From contig NC_067208.1 in NCBI RefSeq assembly GCF_026262505.1, positions 124,001 through 188,000 on the forward strand: a stretch of 64,000 bases of DNA, given 5' to 3'. Positions 35,056-45,730 of this stretch are shown here, piece after piece. Position 1 is the stretch's first letter; every line of letters starts with the position of its first letter. Below the pieces are notes generated by a model. The model had not been told where the DNA came from. It ran no database searches and saw nothing but the letters and a program-made list of their open reading frames with translations. The translations under genes and the position numbers were made by a program. The stretch comes from Trichomonas vaginalis G3. Its lineage: Eukaryota; Parabasalia; Trichomonadida; Trichomonadidae.

Positions 35056-35833
35056 TTTTATTTAGTTTCAATAAATTATTCAATTATTTCTCCTCATTAT
35101 CCCTCTCAAAAATTGAGAACGATACCCATCAAAATGTCAAATGTAATTAAATAAAATCCAATGATAATTTTACTTTAAAAATAAGCAACATATTCTAAGG
35201 TAAATAAGGCCGATTAATTATTGAAAATTGTTTGTGGTACCATTCAAAATTTGAATAATGTTATGGTAATTTGAATAAAACTTTTACATTTATTATTATC
35301 TAAGGATATTTAAGAGTTTGATCAAATGAAAATACATATTACTAATATATTTACAAATCTTGCTCTCCATTACAATCTGACAATGGGAGAAATCCATCGT
35401 TCTTTTCAAATTTCAATAAAAATATCAATTCTATTATTATCAAATCAATTGAGTGTAATAAATATGGAATCTTCATGATCACACCAGCTAAGTTCTAATA
35501 TGTATTTACGCTCCCGTCTCAATTGTATATATATTCAATAAAATAAAAGATTTCACTCAATTTACGTTTTAAATTCGCAGTATTCCGCGAAATTTTATTC
35601 ATATTTATCAGTATGATCTATTCATTAATACCATGAAAGTTGGTCACTTGAACTTCAGGTTCAATCTCTTCAATCTACGACGATCAAGAAACTTTTCAAC
35701 TTAAATATATGCAATAACTTTAAAAATACGAAAATAATAGGATATATGTATTGGCAATAAATAAAAGTGACTTTTTTATCCTAATTGAAATTTTCTTTAC
35801 TATCCAATAATATTTCTTGTTTTTTTAAGAGTT
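35056..35833. other. Intergenic region upstream of LDH
   Basis: About 780 bp of AT-rich DNA between the LDH initiator and the TTAA-flanked element. No gene or repeat seen. Confidence 0.4.
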
Positions 35834-36881
35834 TTAAGGGTGCACCCGTATGTACGTTTATTTGAGAGGAGGAGGATTACCCTCTCAATTTTGAGGATTC
35901 GTTAGTTTATTTTCTCGATGAATATGCAATAAAATTTGATTTTTACCTTATCAATATACTTCATATAATATACACATGTTCATGTAAAAACTTTTTTCCA
36001 AAATCCTCAGGAATTAAGGGATTTTTGAATTTTAAGAATTTTTTTCGAATTTTTTCGAAAAAAAAATATTTTCAGAACAGCCTTAACGGCTAAGATTTAG
36101 GAACAATGTTAAGTATCAAAAAGAAAGGAGGTCTGATATAGACAACATATATCGTTGAAGGTTGAAAAAATCTCTAATATTTGAGCCCAAAATTTCAAAT
36201 TTTAATTTTTTGAAAAAAGAGGCCACCCGTATGTACGTTTATTTGAGAGGAGGAGGATTATATTTTTGAAAGGGTGAAACATTATGAATATGTTAATTAT
36301 ATAATAATATGTATTATTATAAAAAAGAAAAAATAAAGCACGTGAAAATTTTTCTTTCTTGATTTTTTACAAAATCTACTTAGAATTATGCAAAATATGA
36401 CTAAATAATTATAAATTTCAAGTTAAATTTTAATTTTGATAAATAATTTAAATTTCAAAATATCAAGTTCAGTTCGACTATATATGTAGTAATTCCTCAA
36501 TAAAGTGCCAAAACCCTATTAAAATATATGAACATTTTCAACATTTTAATGTTTTTATTTAAAAATTTGATGGAATATGAGCTTCAAACAATTATTATGT
36601 AAATAAAAATAATTAAATATATGTATTTAGTCGTATTACAACCGTAGTAAGTCGATTCTTCCTTTCTTCTACTGAGTTTTGAATTTGATTTCGAATTGTA
36701 AAGAGATTCAAAGGGAAAATACTAGCGGATAAAAACTACCTCCATGAAAGGGTCATAATGGAGTCAAGTTGTATTTTTTGATATTTTTTGCTTTTCGAGC
36801 CTAAATAGGTAGCCAAGATAATGCCTAAAAATAAGGTTCTAAATTCTGAAGTTTACATGATCCTCTCGTGTGCACCCTTAA
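35834..36881. mobile_element. TTAA-flanked non-autonomous element, about 1.05 kb
   Basis: Both ends carry TTAA followed by GGGTGCAC-N-CG: TTAAGGGTGCACCCG at 35834-35848, and on the right the complement ending CCCTTAA at 36881. A TTAA flank is the hallmark of piggyBac-type insertion; the class is inference. A 37-bp direct repeat (35843-35879 and 36224-36260) lies inside. The right 600 bp also occur inverted at 25211-25815. Non-coding. Confidence 0.7.
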
Positions 36882-38805
36882 TACCATATAGGTTTTATAT
36901 TTTTTGTTTATTTTCAGATTATCCATGAATTTATTATATTTATTATATTACCCGAATATAATCTTAAATTATCTTAAAAATTGAATGGCAATCGGAAAAT
37001 AAAAAAATATTTATCGTTTTGCTATTCTACTTTAAATTTTATTCTACTCTAAATATGTGATATATTTTAAACCATTTTATTAAGGATGTCAATTTGGAAG
37101 AAAAGTGAGAAAATTCCTAAAATGCTAAAAATGAATTTTCCAAACGTATTTTTTTATCTCATTTTTTTGATTTTGAAAAAAATTTGGAGAGAAGAACTCT
37201 TCGTTTTTGAATTTTATCACGATGGTTTTAAAGTATATTAGACACATGTATTGGTATTACTATTTTTGTATATTTTGAGAGAAAATCTAAGACGGTTTGA
37301 GAAAATATATAAACTATTGAAAATTTGAATTAAACTTCTAATTTGGAAAAAAGAAATTTGGAAAGAAGAAAATTCAAAAATCGAGATTTAGACTCAGCAT
37401 CAAATGGAGAACAAAATGTTTCTTCATATGAAGGAAAAAAATTTTCTTGTGAAGAAATAGGGTTTTTAAAATTTTATTGTATGTAATGAAATAAACAAAT
37501 ACTAAAATTATTTTTGATAACAAGAAAATTCCCAATAGAAAATATTTGAGAGAAAGAAAAAAAGAAAATTGAAAAATATTACTCTCCTTTATATTTCATG
37601 AGATTTTAAATTTATTCTCATAAAATTGACAATTTTATACGTTTAGATGAAAATAAGTGATTTTGGTTGAAATAGAAATTATTATTTGCTTACAGCTATC
37701 AAATAGATTTTTGCTATTTTGATTAAAATTTGTTAATCAAATTAATAAATTTTTTCTAAATATCTTAAATATCTGGATCACTCACATATACAATGAATTG
37801 AACGATAAAAATAATACAAACTCAACTAAGTTTCCTGTCTTTCAACTAAAAAAAATTATGCAAATTAAATTAAATTGTTTATTCAAATATAAAACAAAGA
37901 TGAAGTAATTACAGTTATCATAAACTTTATGAATAACTCTGTAATTGGTTCAGATTTTCGTAAAAATATTTTTATTAATATCGATAAGAATACGTTTACC
38001 TACTATCACAACATATCGATAAACAAGAGTAGAGTGATTTTTATCATCGAAACTTTTTAAAAGCTGTAAGCTGGAAGTAAAAATCTTGTTTTTTCTGAGT
38101 TAGTTGTAGAACTATTGATGCACGAGTTATCATTGTGATGTAGAAGGATGTCAATGTACTGACTGAAGGATATGAAGTGAATTGAATTTCATTGCATTTC
38201 AATTTGATCAAAATTTGTTGAAATGATATGAATGTGTCAACATCTGTATCACTCTCTTTCACTCCTTCCCTATTCTTTCGAGAACGAAGCTAGCTCAGCT
38301 TTCGCTGAGCGAATTGACACTTTTGATGTCCTAAACGTACATGCTCTCAAATTTATCGAAAAAAATTATACCACCTAAACTAGTATATTCTTATTTTAAA
38401 TATGATATTATCCTTAGAATCCACACTAGAATATATTTAAATCAACTTTTAAAAAAGTTCGAATCCTGCGCGTCTCACTTTTTAAATTTTCGAAAAGGAA
38501 AATTATATTCTCCTAAAATGAAAACAATTTTCCGAATTGACATCCTTAATTTTATTTAACAATTTTTAGTTTTAAACTCATTTTCATAATTTCTAGATTT
38601 AAATATTGTTTAATTTTCAAGGAAATTCTCATAGTAATCATGAGTATGAGCGTATTTTCAAATACTAACACCTTTTCTTATTATTCATTAACTTTTTGGA
38701 CCTTCGACATTCGATATCGTATAATATTAAGAGACTAGATTAAATCCTGAACATATTTCAACTTAAGATGTAGATATTATTTGCTTTTTGTTCATTTTTT
38801 TTTAG
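36882..38805. other. Long gene-poor region
   Basis: AT-rich with many short homopolymer runs. A short hairpin at 38293-38310 is the only structure noted. Confidence 0.4.
38293..38310. repeat. Short hairpin GCTCAGC-TTTC-GCTGAGC
   Basis: Sister of the hairpin at 28395-28412: 7-bp stem, 4-nt loop and the same trailing GAATTGA, with one base pair exchanged (G-C to A-T) so that pairing is kept. Confidence 0.55.
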
Positions 38806-39387
38806 GAGATTAATGCGAAAAATGTGTGGATATTCAAGACCCTAATAAATAACATCACATACAAAGATAAATATCAGATATACAAAAATGAGCATCAAGG
38901 ATGCGGCAATTGCTCTGATATGGTTGGATTATATTCTGAAAATCCTCTTGTTGGGTATTGTATGAATCGTCCAGCTTTGGAAGCTTTTAAGCTTGATTTT
39001 TCATTGCCAGTTTCATTCACAGCTCATAAATATACTTTGCAAAGTCTTATTAACATCCCCAGTTGCTATTGGTCTTATCCAATATCATGGAAGATATATT
39101 ATGGGGATAACTTTAGTGACTTAAAATTGTTGGTTTCTGAGACAAATAATCAAATTCTCTCAATGAGAGGAGAAAGTTTTTCTTTTGATATTAAGCCATT
39201 TAGGGCAAAAGTAATAAGATTTGAAATGGTTCAACAAGACAGGAATGATAAGTACTTTGGACTATCACGATTCGATTTTTTTGGTAATATCGGAACCAAT
39301 AATGATTATTTCTTGAGTTGCTTATGCGTTAACTCAATAAATTATCAGAGTATGCTATTTGCAGCATTTCTCTTTGTAATTAATTGA
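38806..39387 (+). pseudogene. Discoidin/F5-F8C-like domain protein, 5' incomplete
   Basis: Open from a TAG at 38803-38805 to 39387 with no in-frame ATG near the start; the sequence is already protein-like at VWIFKTLINN. It shows a beta-rich domain with SYPISWKIYYGDNFSDLKLL, FSFDIKPFRAKVIRFEMVQQ and a C-terminal FGLSRFDFFG, like the discoidin-type carbohydrate- or lipid-binding sandwich. A hydrophobic C-terminal tail follows. Upstream is a T-rich run ending in TTTAG, which could be a splice acceptor; the canonical trichomonad ACTAACACACAG is not there, so loss of the 5' part is more likely. Family name uncertain. Confidence 0.5.
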
Positions 39388-39592
39388 AATTAAAAACTAT
39401 TACATTATTTTTTAAATTTTAAATACTATTCTTATCATTATAACTAGTTTGGTAATCGGTTTCAGTGTTACATCTAATAATTAATAACATTCTGATATTA
39501 ATATCTCTTTATTTACAAAAGAGTGAAAATTCTAGATATTCTCTTTAAAACTAATTAAAAATATTTTTCTTTTTTAATCAAATCATAGGTAA

Positions 39593-41596
39593 TTACTCCT
39601 TATAATTGATTTTCAACTTATTCTTAATAATTTCTTCCCAATTAATCTCCTTTACCTGTATATGTAAGAAGGAATAAGCTTTCTTGAGAACTAATGATAG
39701 TTCATCAACTTGCTTTTTGGGTTTTCTCAAAATATAAAGGATTGCTGCAACTGTTGCAGCAACTTTTTCACCATATTTATCTTTAATGTCAGAATCTATT
39801 GTATCAAACTTATCCCATGATCCATCGATGTTTTGTTTTTCAATTTCGTTACGATCATCAACAATTTCAATGTTCTTTTGTTCGTTGTTTGGTTCTTGGC
39901 TTTGAGCCATATGCTCATTCATGAATTTGTCTTGCATCATTTCATATTCTTCCTTAGATGGTTCTACACAATAATCAAATCTTTCTTGATCCTTCCAGAA
40001 TTCACTAACTATTTGAAGCACATTTTCTGGAATAGAACCAATGTAATGTGTATATTTGCAAGGAATTTTAGATGATATAGATAGATCAATGCATTTTTTT
40101 TTCATTGCTTCATCATTATGAGTTCTCAAGTATGCTTCATACTCATGAATAATCATCTTTGTAAATAGGCATTTCATTCCAAAATTATCTTCTATCTTCA
40201 TCACTGGAATTAGCAAATCAAATTCTTCTGAACTTATCAATACATGTTCGCAGAAAGGAGCTTTAACGAAATAGTCTTGAGATATATTCGACCTTAAAGG
40301 ATATGGCTTTGATGGGATTGTCTCAGCGATTGTTTCTTTGGTATGTATAGTAATACCTACAGAGTTACCATCAATAGATGAAGATAGTAATGAAATTAAT
40401 TTCACATTGAAATTTTCATTATCTAAAACATAAGTCCATTTTCCATTTGTTACCTCTGCGAGATTTCTAATTAGACCAGGGTCTGCACCAGATCCAATCC
40501 CAACAGTGTAAATGTTTCCAAATGCTTTGTTTTTTTCAACTAAATTAATAATTTCTTCAGAATTGTCAACTTCACCATCTGTCAAGAGGAAAATTTTCTT
40601 TAACATTCCATCTTGTGAGAAAATGTCTTTCAATGGATTATATATGTTTGTTCCGCCCATGTTTGCTTTAATATTTTTAATAAGATTCATAGCAAGCAAA
40701 ACATTTTCATTGTTATATTCAACAATTGGTAATAATTGTCGGAAATTATATCCAAAACAATAAATTGAAAATCTGCACTTCATAGGAAGAGATTGTAACA
40801 TAAGACGCATACATTTAACAGCTTTGTCAATGAGTTTACCTTCCATTGACCCGGAGCAATCGATAACAAAGAAATAATCTGACAAGCATTCATAATCATT
40901 TCGTTTTGAGATAAATTCCTTATATACAGATACTGCTATATAATCATCACTTGAAACTGCAGTGCATTTGTCTTGATCGCTTATCAAAGTTTGAACAAAA
41001 ATAGATGATTCAAATTCGTTAAGATTGATAGATGCATTATGCTTATCTATCTCATTGATAATTGCTGAATTGTTTGCTTCTATTTTTCTTATATTTTTAT
41101 CTGTTTTGATCTTGAGACTAAATGAAATTGTGTTTGGTAATGAAGAATCATAACCATACTGATCTTTTGAAGCAATAGGGAATCTGAAGAAAAATCCTTG
41201 ATTATTGATTGTTGCCAAATATGAGATAGTGTAATGGACTTCAATTTTTGTATCAATGGGCAAGTTTCCGAAATTGAAAATGATAGCATTTTCTGATAAA
41301 CTATACCCAAGCACTGACAAATATCCTTTTTCTTTTGACTCTTGATATTCTTTTGATGCTTCCTCTGAGATTCTAAGTTGAGGTCTAATTTCTTTATCGC
41401 CAATAACAAAAAGAATATTTGAAATAGCAGATTTATTTTCAACTGGAAATGAATATCCAACATCGGTGTATGAATTATTTTTTAGAACTTGTTTAATTTG
41501 AAAATTCAATAATGTGTTGTACTGGAATCCAATTATATCAAGAGATTCAAAATCTAATCCATCATAACATTCACTTGTTATGAACTTTCCTATCAT
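39593..41596 (-). CDS. VIT and von Willebrand A domain protein
   Basis: 667 residues from the ATG at 41596 (the frame runs open to 41611 with no other ATG). An N-terminal VIT domain (about 1-130) is followed by a vWA domain (about 235-410) with an intact metal-ion adhesion site: DCSGSM, a downstream Thr, and TDGEVDN. A helical C-terminal region (VAAILYILRKPKKQVDEL) follows, as in VWA5/PARP4-type proteins of animals and protists. No signal peptide or membrane helix, so probably intracellular, mediating protein complexes. An initiator-like TCATTTTG lies 14-20 nt upstream of the ATG. Intact. Confidence 0.88.
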   Translation of the reverse strand: MIGKFITSECYDGLDFESLDIIGFQYNTLLNFQIKQVLKNNSYTDVGYSFPVENKSAISNILFVIGDKEIRPQLRISEEASKEYQESKEKGYLSVLGYSLSENAIIFNFGNLPIDTKIEVHYTISYLATINNQGFFFRFPIASKDQYGYDSSLPNTISFSLKIKTDKNIRKIEANNSAIINEIDKHNASINLNEFESSIFVQTLISDQDKCTAVSSDDYIAVSVYKEFISKRNDYECLSDYFFVIDCSGSMEGKLIDKAVKCMRLMLQSLPMKCRFSIYCFGYNFRQLLPIVEYNNENVLLAMNLIKNIKANMGGTNIYNPLKDIFSQDGMLKKIFLLTDGEVDNSEEIINLVEKNKAFGNIYTVGIGSGADPGLIRNLAEVTNGKWTYVLDNENFNVKLISLLSSSIDGNSVGITIHTKETIAETIPSKPYPLRSNISQDYFVKAPFCEHVLISSEEFDLLIPVMKIEDNFGMKCLFTKMIIHEYEAYLRTHNDEAMKKKCIDLSISSKIPCKYTHYIGSIPENVLQIVSEFWKDQERFDYCVEPSKEEYEMMQDKFMNEHMAQSQEPNNEQKNIEIVDDRNEIEKQNIDGSWDKFDTIDSDIKDKYGEKVAATVAAILYILRKPKKQVDELSLVLKKAYSFLHIQVKEINWEEIIKNKLKINYKE

Positions 41597-41641
41597 TGTT
41601 TCACTATACAAAATGAATTGAAATTCGTAAGTGTCAAATTT

Positions 41642-41839
41642 TTATTGAATTTGAAATTTACCACAATAAATTTTAATTCCTGTCTTCAAATTTTGTTCAG
41701 GTTTTGTGTTATTTGTGATTGTTGTATAGTTTTCAACAGGTGATTCGTAATGTTTTTCCCAAATATCGTTAGGTACTATAGCTTTTTTGAATTCGGAATT
41801 TGAGAAAAAGAAGGGAGCTTCACTTTGGTAAAAGTTGAT
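41642..41839 (-). pseudogene. Orphan C-terminal coding remnant
   Basis: 65 codons open on the minus strand between a TAG (41840-41842) and a TAA, with no ATG. It reads as a real protein tail (FYQSEAPFFFSNSEFKKAI, WEKHYESPVENYTT, IKIYCGKFQIQ). It lies 45 bp upstream of the vWA gene start. Likely a leftover of a deleted gene. Confidence 0.35.
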
Positions 41840-41842
41840 CTA

Positions 41843-42972
41843 AATAATTTCCCAAATTTATATTCCATTTATTCGTATCAAAGAGTTTATTTCTTAAAAA
41901 ATGGACTAAAATCTAGAAAATATAAATCAAGAAACATAATTACGGGTATCAGGAAGCAGCATTAGCCATAACTCTGCATCCAAACATTCATTTAGTGACA
42001 GAACAAAGTTTTCAGGGTTTAATTGCAATTTTTTCTTAACACTTTAACAATTACTTAAAATTTGATTCCAGACAAATCATATATAGGATAATTCATATAT
42101 CAAAATGATGGAAATTTATTTGTCTCAACAAATAAATAAATTTTGTTAGATAGAGTCAAATTTTGGGTAAGATAGAGAGAAAAACATAAGACATTTGACA
42201 TTGGGATTCATGTATATAATACAGAGTCTATGTTCTCAACAGAATTTTTCTTCTATTTCCAAAAGAGATATTTATATTTTTTTTAATTGTACAACGTATC
42301 ATATAGATGAGAAATGATTTCTTAATATCTCAAGGATAGTTTAAGCTTTTTAGTTGATTTTTTTAGTAAAAATTGTTCGAATGCCTGATGACAACCTACG
42401 TACTAACATAGGCTGAGATAAACAAACGGGTTATAACCTGTTATAAAAAAAGAAACTCCATACCGATGGCGCTTCTTGATGTGCAGGTTTGATGTGTGGC
42501 CATTAAAACCGTTTTTACTTCACAAATTAATAATAGAGCCTTTCTTTCTTATAATAAACTCCATAGACTGATACAGAACCAGTTTCATGACAAATACGCT
42601 CTATATTGAATTAATTATCTTTTTGAATTTTTAAAGCTTAGTTTTACAGACATTTACCATTTCATTCACCATAAATTAGGTTAAGTGTAATTAGAGTTGT
42701 ATTTATTTTGTACAAGACATAATAATTAATACGAAAAATTCTATTATCATCAATATATTGCTCATTCGTATGAACAAAATACTTTTTCTTAAAAATCACA
42801 ACCTGTTCGTTTGAGCAAATAGGTAGTTTCATATGACCAAATTTCAATTGATTTTTCATTCGAAAAAAGAAATAATTTCATAAGGGAATATTGTTTACAA
42901 GAAGGTAAGAATTAAAAATTAAGATATTCTGTAGCTTATATCCCTTTTAATTCTTGAATTAAAAAATTTTGC
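41843..42972. other. Intergenic region
   Basis: 1.1 kb. No gene supported. Nothing distinctive seen. Confidence 0.4.
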
Positions 42973-43314
42973 TTAAGCAATGTTGATCTTAACTTGCTTC
43001 TTTGTAGACTTTGGAACTGTAAGCGTAAGAACACCATCAGCGAAAGCAGCATTGATTGCCTCCATATCGGCATCAGAAGGAACGCTACAAACAACTTCGT
43101 AGTTGCCGTAGAGTCTATCTGACTGGGAAACCTTGAGATCCTTGAATGGATTGTCCTTCTTGGCTTCAACAGAAATCTGGTTGTTCTCTGCGTGTAAAAG
43201 GATGTCATCCTTCTTAGCACCTGGGAGTTCAATAGCGAAGACATACTTTGCCTTATCGTAGACGCAGTCAACTGCTGGAAGGATGGAGAGAGAACGTGCA
43301 ATGGATGACAACAT
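42973..43314 (-). CDS. HSP20: Small heat-shock protein (Hsp20/alpha-crystallin)
   Basis: 113 residues, ATP-independent chaperone. The alpha-crystallin domain runs from about residue 20: YVFAIELPGAKKDDILLHAENNQISVEAKK, then the loop with YGNYEVVCSVPSDADMEA, and the family signature ADGVLTLTVPK (A-x-x-DGVL-x-L-x-x-P-K). The N-terminal arm is very short (about 18 residues), which limits oligomer size; the tail has VKINIA (IXI-like). An initiator-like TCATTTTTA stands just upstream of the ATG. Codons are G/C-richer than surroundings. Intact. Confidence 0.93.
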   Translation of the reverse strand: MLSSIARSLSILPAVDCVYDKAKYVFAIELPGAKKDDILLHAENNQISVEAKKDNPFKDLKVSQSDRLYGNYEVVCSVPSDADMEAINAAFADGVLTLTVPKSTKKQVKINIA

Positions 43315-43327
43315 TCAGTAAAAATGA
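43315..43327 (-). promoter_or_regulatory. Initiator-like element of Hsp20
   Basis: Minus-strand TCATTTTTACTGA immediately upstream of the ATG fits TCA-Y-T/A and shares TCATTTTTA with the LDH gene at almost the same distance. Confidence 0.6.
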
Positions 43328-44424
43328 AGTATAAATGCTCGGACGATTATCTTTTCAATTCAATTTAATCGGAATTTTCAGAGAAATAACGCAAAAATCA
43401 TGACAATTATCATTATTCTATTACTTCTTCGTATCATCGCTAAAAAATTCAATACTTCTCAATTTTATTCATAGTGATTCACATCATTTTCTTCAAGAAA
43501 AATAAATAAAACATAGTGTACATCATAATATTTGATTTCTCAATTGAATAGACTGCTAGTTGTCAAAATCTTTCCCAATTTCCCAAACTTTGATTGGAAC
43601 CGGAATCACAACGAATTTGCGCGAGATATCGAATTGTGATATATTATAACACTATTTGATCACAATGATTAGATACCAATTTCATAATTTATTTTTAATT
43701 TTTTAATTTTTGTAAATGTATTAATATTTTTGTATGAGATCTTTCTTACTACTCTCAGCGATCAGTTCACCAATATTGTTTATGGCAAAGCATTGAACTT
43801 TAAAATATCGAATTTGCAGTTTCATCTTTTGTATTCTATTCAGACCTAATCAAACACATGTTTTACACTATAGCTGCTATACACAATATTCAAATACTAT
43901 TTACACATCTATTTTTCAAATTGGGCTTATTCTTCTTTTTAGATGGTAATATAATAGAATCAACTGAAGAAAGAAATTGAACATAATTATTGTATTGAGT
44001 TTTATGAAGCAACCATTCCAGAATTAAGTTGTACTTGAAATAAGTTTCATTGATGCTCGAGATATCAAATGAATTACTCCGTTGAAGTACAATAGTGAAT
44101 ATGAACCAAAGATCTTCCGAAAATAAAATCATTTCAATAAAATGAAAATCAATTTCTTATTCTTCGTGATTTTACAATTTCTTGATCAATAAGGGCGTAT
44201 TTATGATACATCTGTCTTAACCCAACACAATTAAATTCTAATTGATATTCCTTTCTTTGGAAAATATGTTTTTCGTTCAAAAAATTACTTTAAAATCTTT
44301 AATCATTGAAAAATTGTGATAAAATATGGCACTTTTTCTGATTGAGATAAATCAGCCATCAATATATTTCACAAACATTTATAAGCAATTTTAATTTAAT
44401 CAACATTTTCATTACCCGGCACCA
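43328..44424. other. Intergenic region
   Basis: 1.1 kb, AT-rich, with short open frames that look random. Ends at the left border of the large inverted-end unit. Confidence 0.4.
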
Positions 44425-44457
44425 TTTTTTTTAGCTACTAAAATTGCAACATCAACT

Positions 44458-45103
44458 TTGTGCGGTGAAACCCGTCCTTGTTCAAAACGGCTGAAACTGG
44501 TCGTGGCAATATCGTCGGGATTTAAGCAATCCAAGAATTAGAGTTTACTGTTGTATGTTATTCCTTAATATTAAAATTTCTTTTTATCTTTGATCGATAA
44601 GTATATATTCTGAACATGCATATAGATCATACTTAGTAGTTAGATCGAGAATCTATCATTTATTTATGGTTTCTCATACATTTTGATTTAAAGATTAATA
44701 GATTTGATAAATAATTATTAATTAGTAAGGTATCATTGCATTACAATTCAATCTGTATTATACTTTGCTATTGTGGAGATGTTTTAAGTGTCTTACAAAT
44801 TGAAAGGGATTAATATTGCGGGAAAGTTTGAATGCAATTTTTACATGGCGGGAAAATTTGAAAAAAAAAGAGGCGCCAAAAAAGTGTCATTTTTCATTTG
44901 GTAATCTCTCTCGAGCAGCCAAGGAATTTTAAGATCTGACTCCAAGTAGGCTTGATTACGGATACGCCAGTAAATCAAAGCAGATCTTTACATCAGTTGT
45001 GCGGTGTTAAGATTCTCATTTGATCGAAAACAAATGATGTAATCACTTAACTGGGGTTGTCTCATAAGAGCTCAAACCAGATCAGTGCATCAGTTGTGCG
45101 ATG
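44458..45103. repeat. TTGTGCGRTG motif cluster, left side
   Basis: TTGTGCGGTG at 44458-44467 and 44997-45006, TTGTGCGATG at 45094-45103; the latter two stand in a CATCAG context. The same motif appears inverted or direct on the right side at 51255-51264, 51361-51370 and 51847-51856. Possible binding sites of a mobilising enzyme (inference). Confidence 0.6.
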
Positions 45104-45162
45104 TTATTAATCGAATTTGAGCTCAGATTCAATAAAAGTTATTTCCTATCAGATGTCAGCCC

Positions 45163-45365
45163 TCTCATTACTTGTTTCAGATCTAGCAGCTGCTATCATT
45201 CTCTCATTACTTGTTTAAACTCTAGCAGTTTCAGTCAATCTCTCATTACTTATTTCAGATCTAGAAGTTTTTATCATTCTCTCATTAAATGTTGTAGATT
45301 TAGAAGTTGCATGATGTCGGTACTTATTTAAGATCTAGTATTTGTTATCATTTTGTCATTACTTT
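45163..45365. repeat. 39-bp minisatellite, about 5 copies
   Basis: Units start TCTCATTACTT at 45163, 45202, 45241 and 45280, then decay. Unit core TTTCAGATCTAG. Directly abuts the palindromic array at 45366. Confidence 0.8.
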
Positions 45366-45633
45366 CTGATCTCTAAGTGCAAGTTTACGAAAAGAGCTTA
45401 CGTGTGTAATCCTATCTTATATTTATTACACCTGTAAGCTCTTTTCGTAAAAATCTTGCACTTTTTGTTTCGATGCTGATCTCTAAGTGCAAGTTTACGA
45501 AAAGAGCTTACGTGTGTAATCCTATCTTATATTTATTACACCTGTAAGCTCTTTTCGTAAAAATCTTGCACTTTTTGTTTCGATGCTGATCTCTAAGTGC
45601 AAGTTTACCAAAACAACTTATATTTATTATAAA
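45366..45633. repeat. Tandem array of 110-bp palindromic units
   Basis: Two identical 110-bp units (45366, 45476) and a partial third (45586). Each is itself an inverted repeat: arms AAGTGCAAGTTTACGAAAAG and its complement, with the inner GAGCTTAC/GTAAGCTC. Each unit would fold into a hairpin with a stem of over 30 bp. Confidence 0.88.
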
Positions 45634-45730
45634 TATACTAAAATTATGACCTTAATATATATTAATATCTTTTTTTAACTTAAATCTTTATTTGGCCGGA
45701 CCGTTTTTCCTTTTTTTGCTTTAGACTTGA

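Noticed and set aside
38761-38805. Intron acceptor before the discoidin-like fragment
   Set aside because: T-rich stretch ends in TAG, but the conserved trichomonad branch and acceptor sequence ACTAACACACAG is missing.
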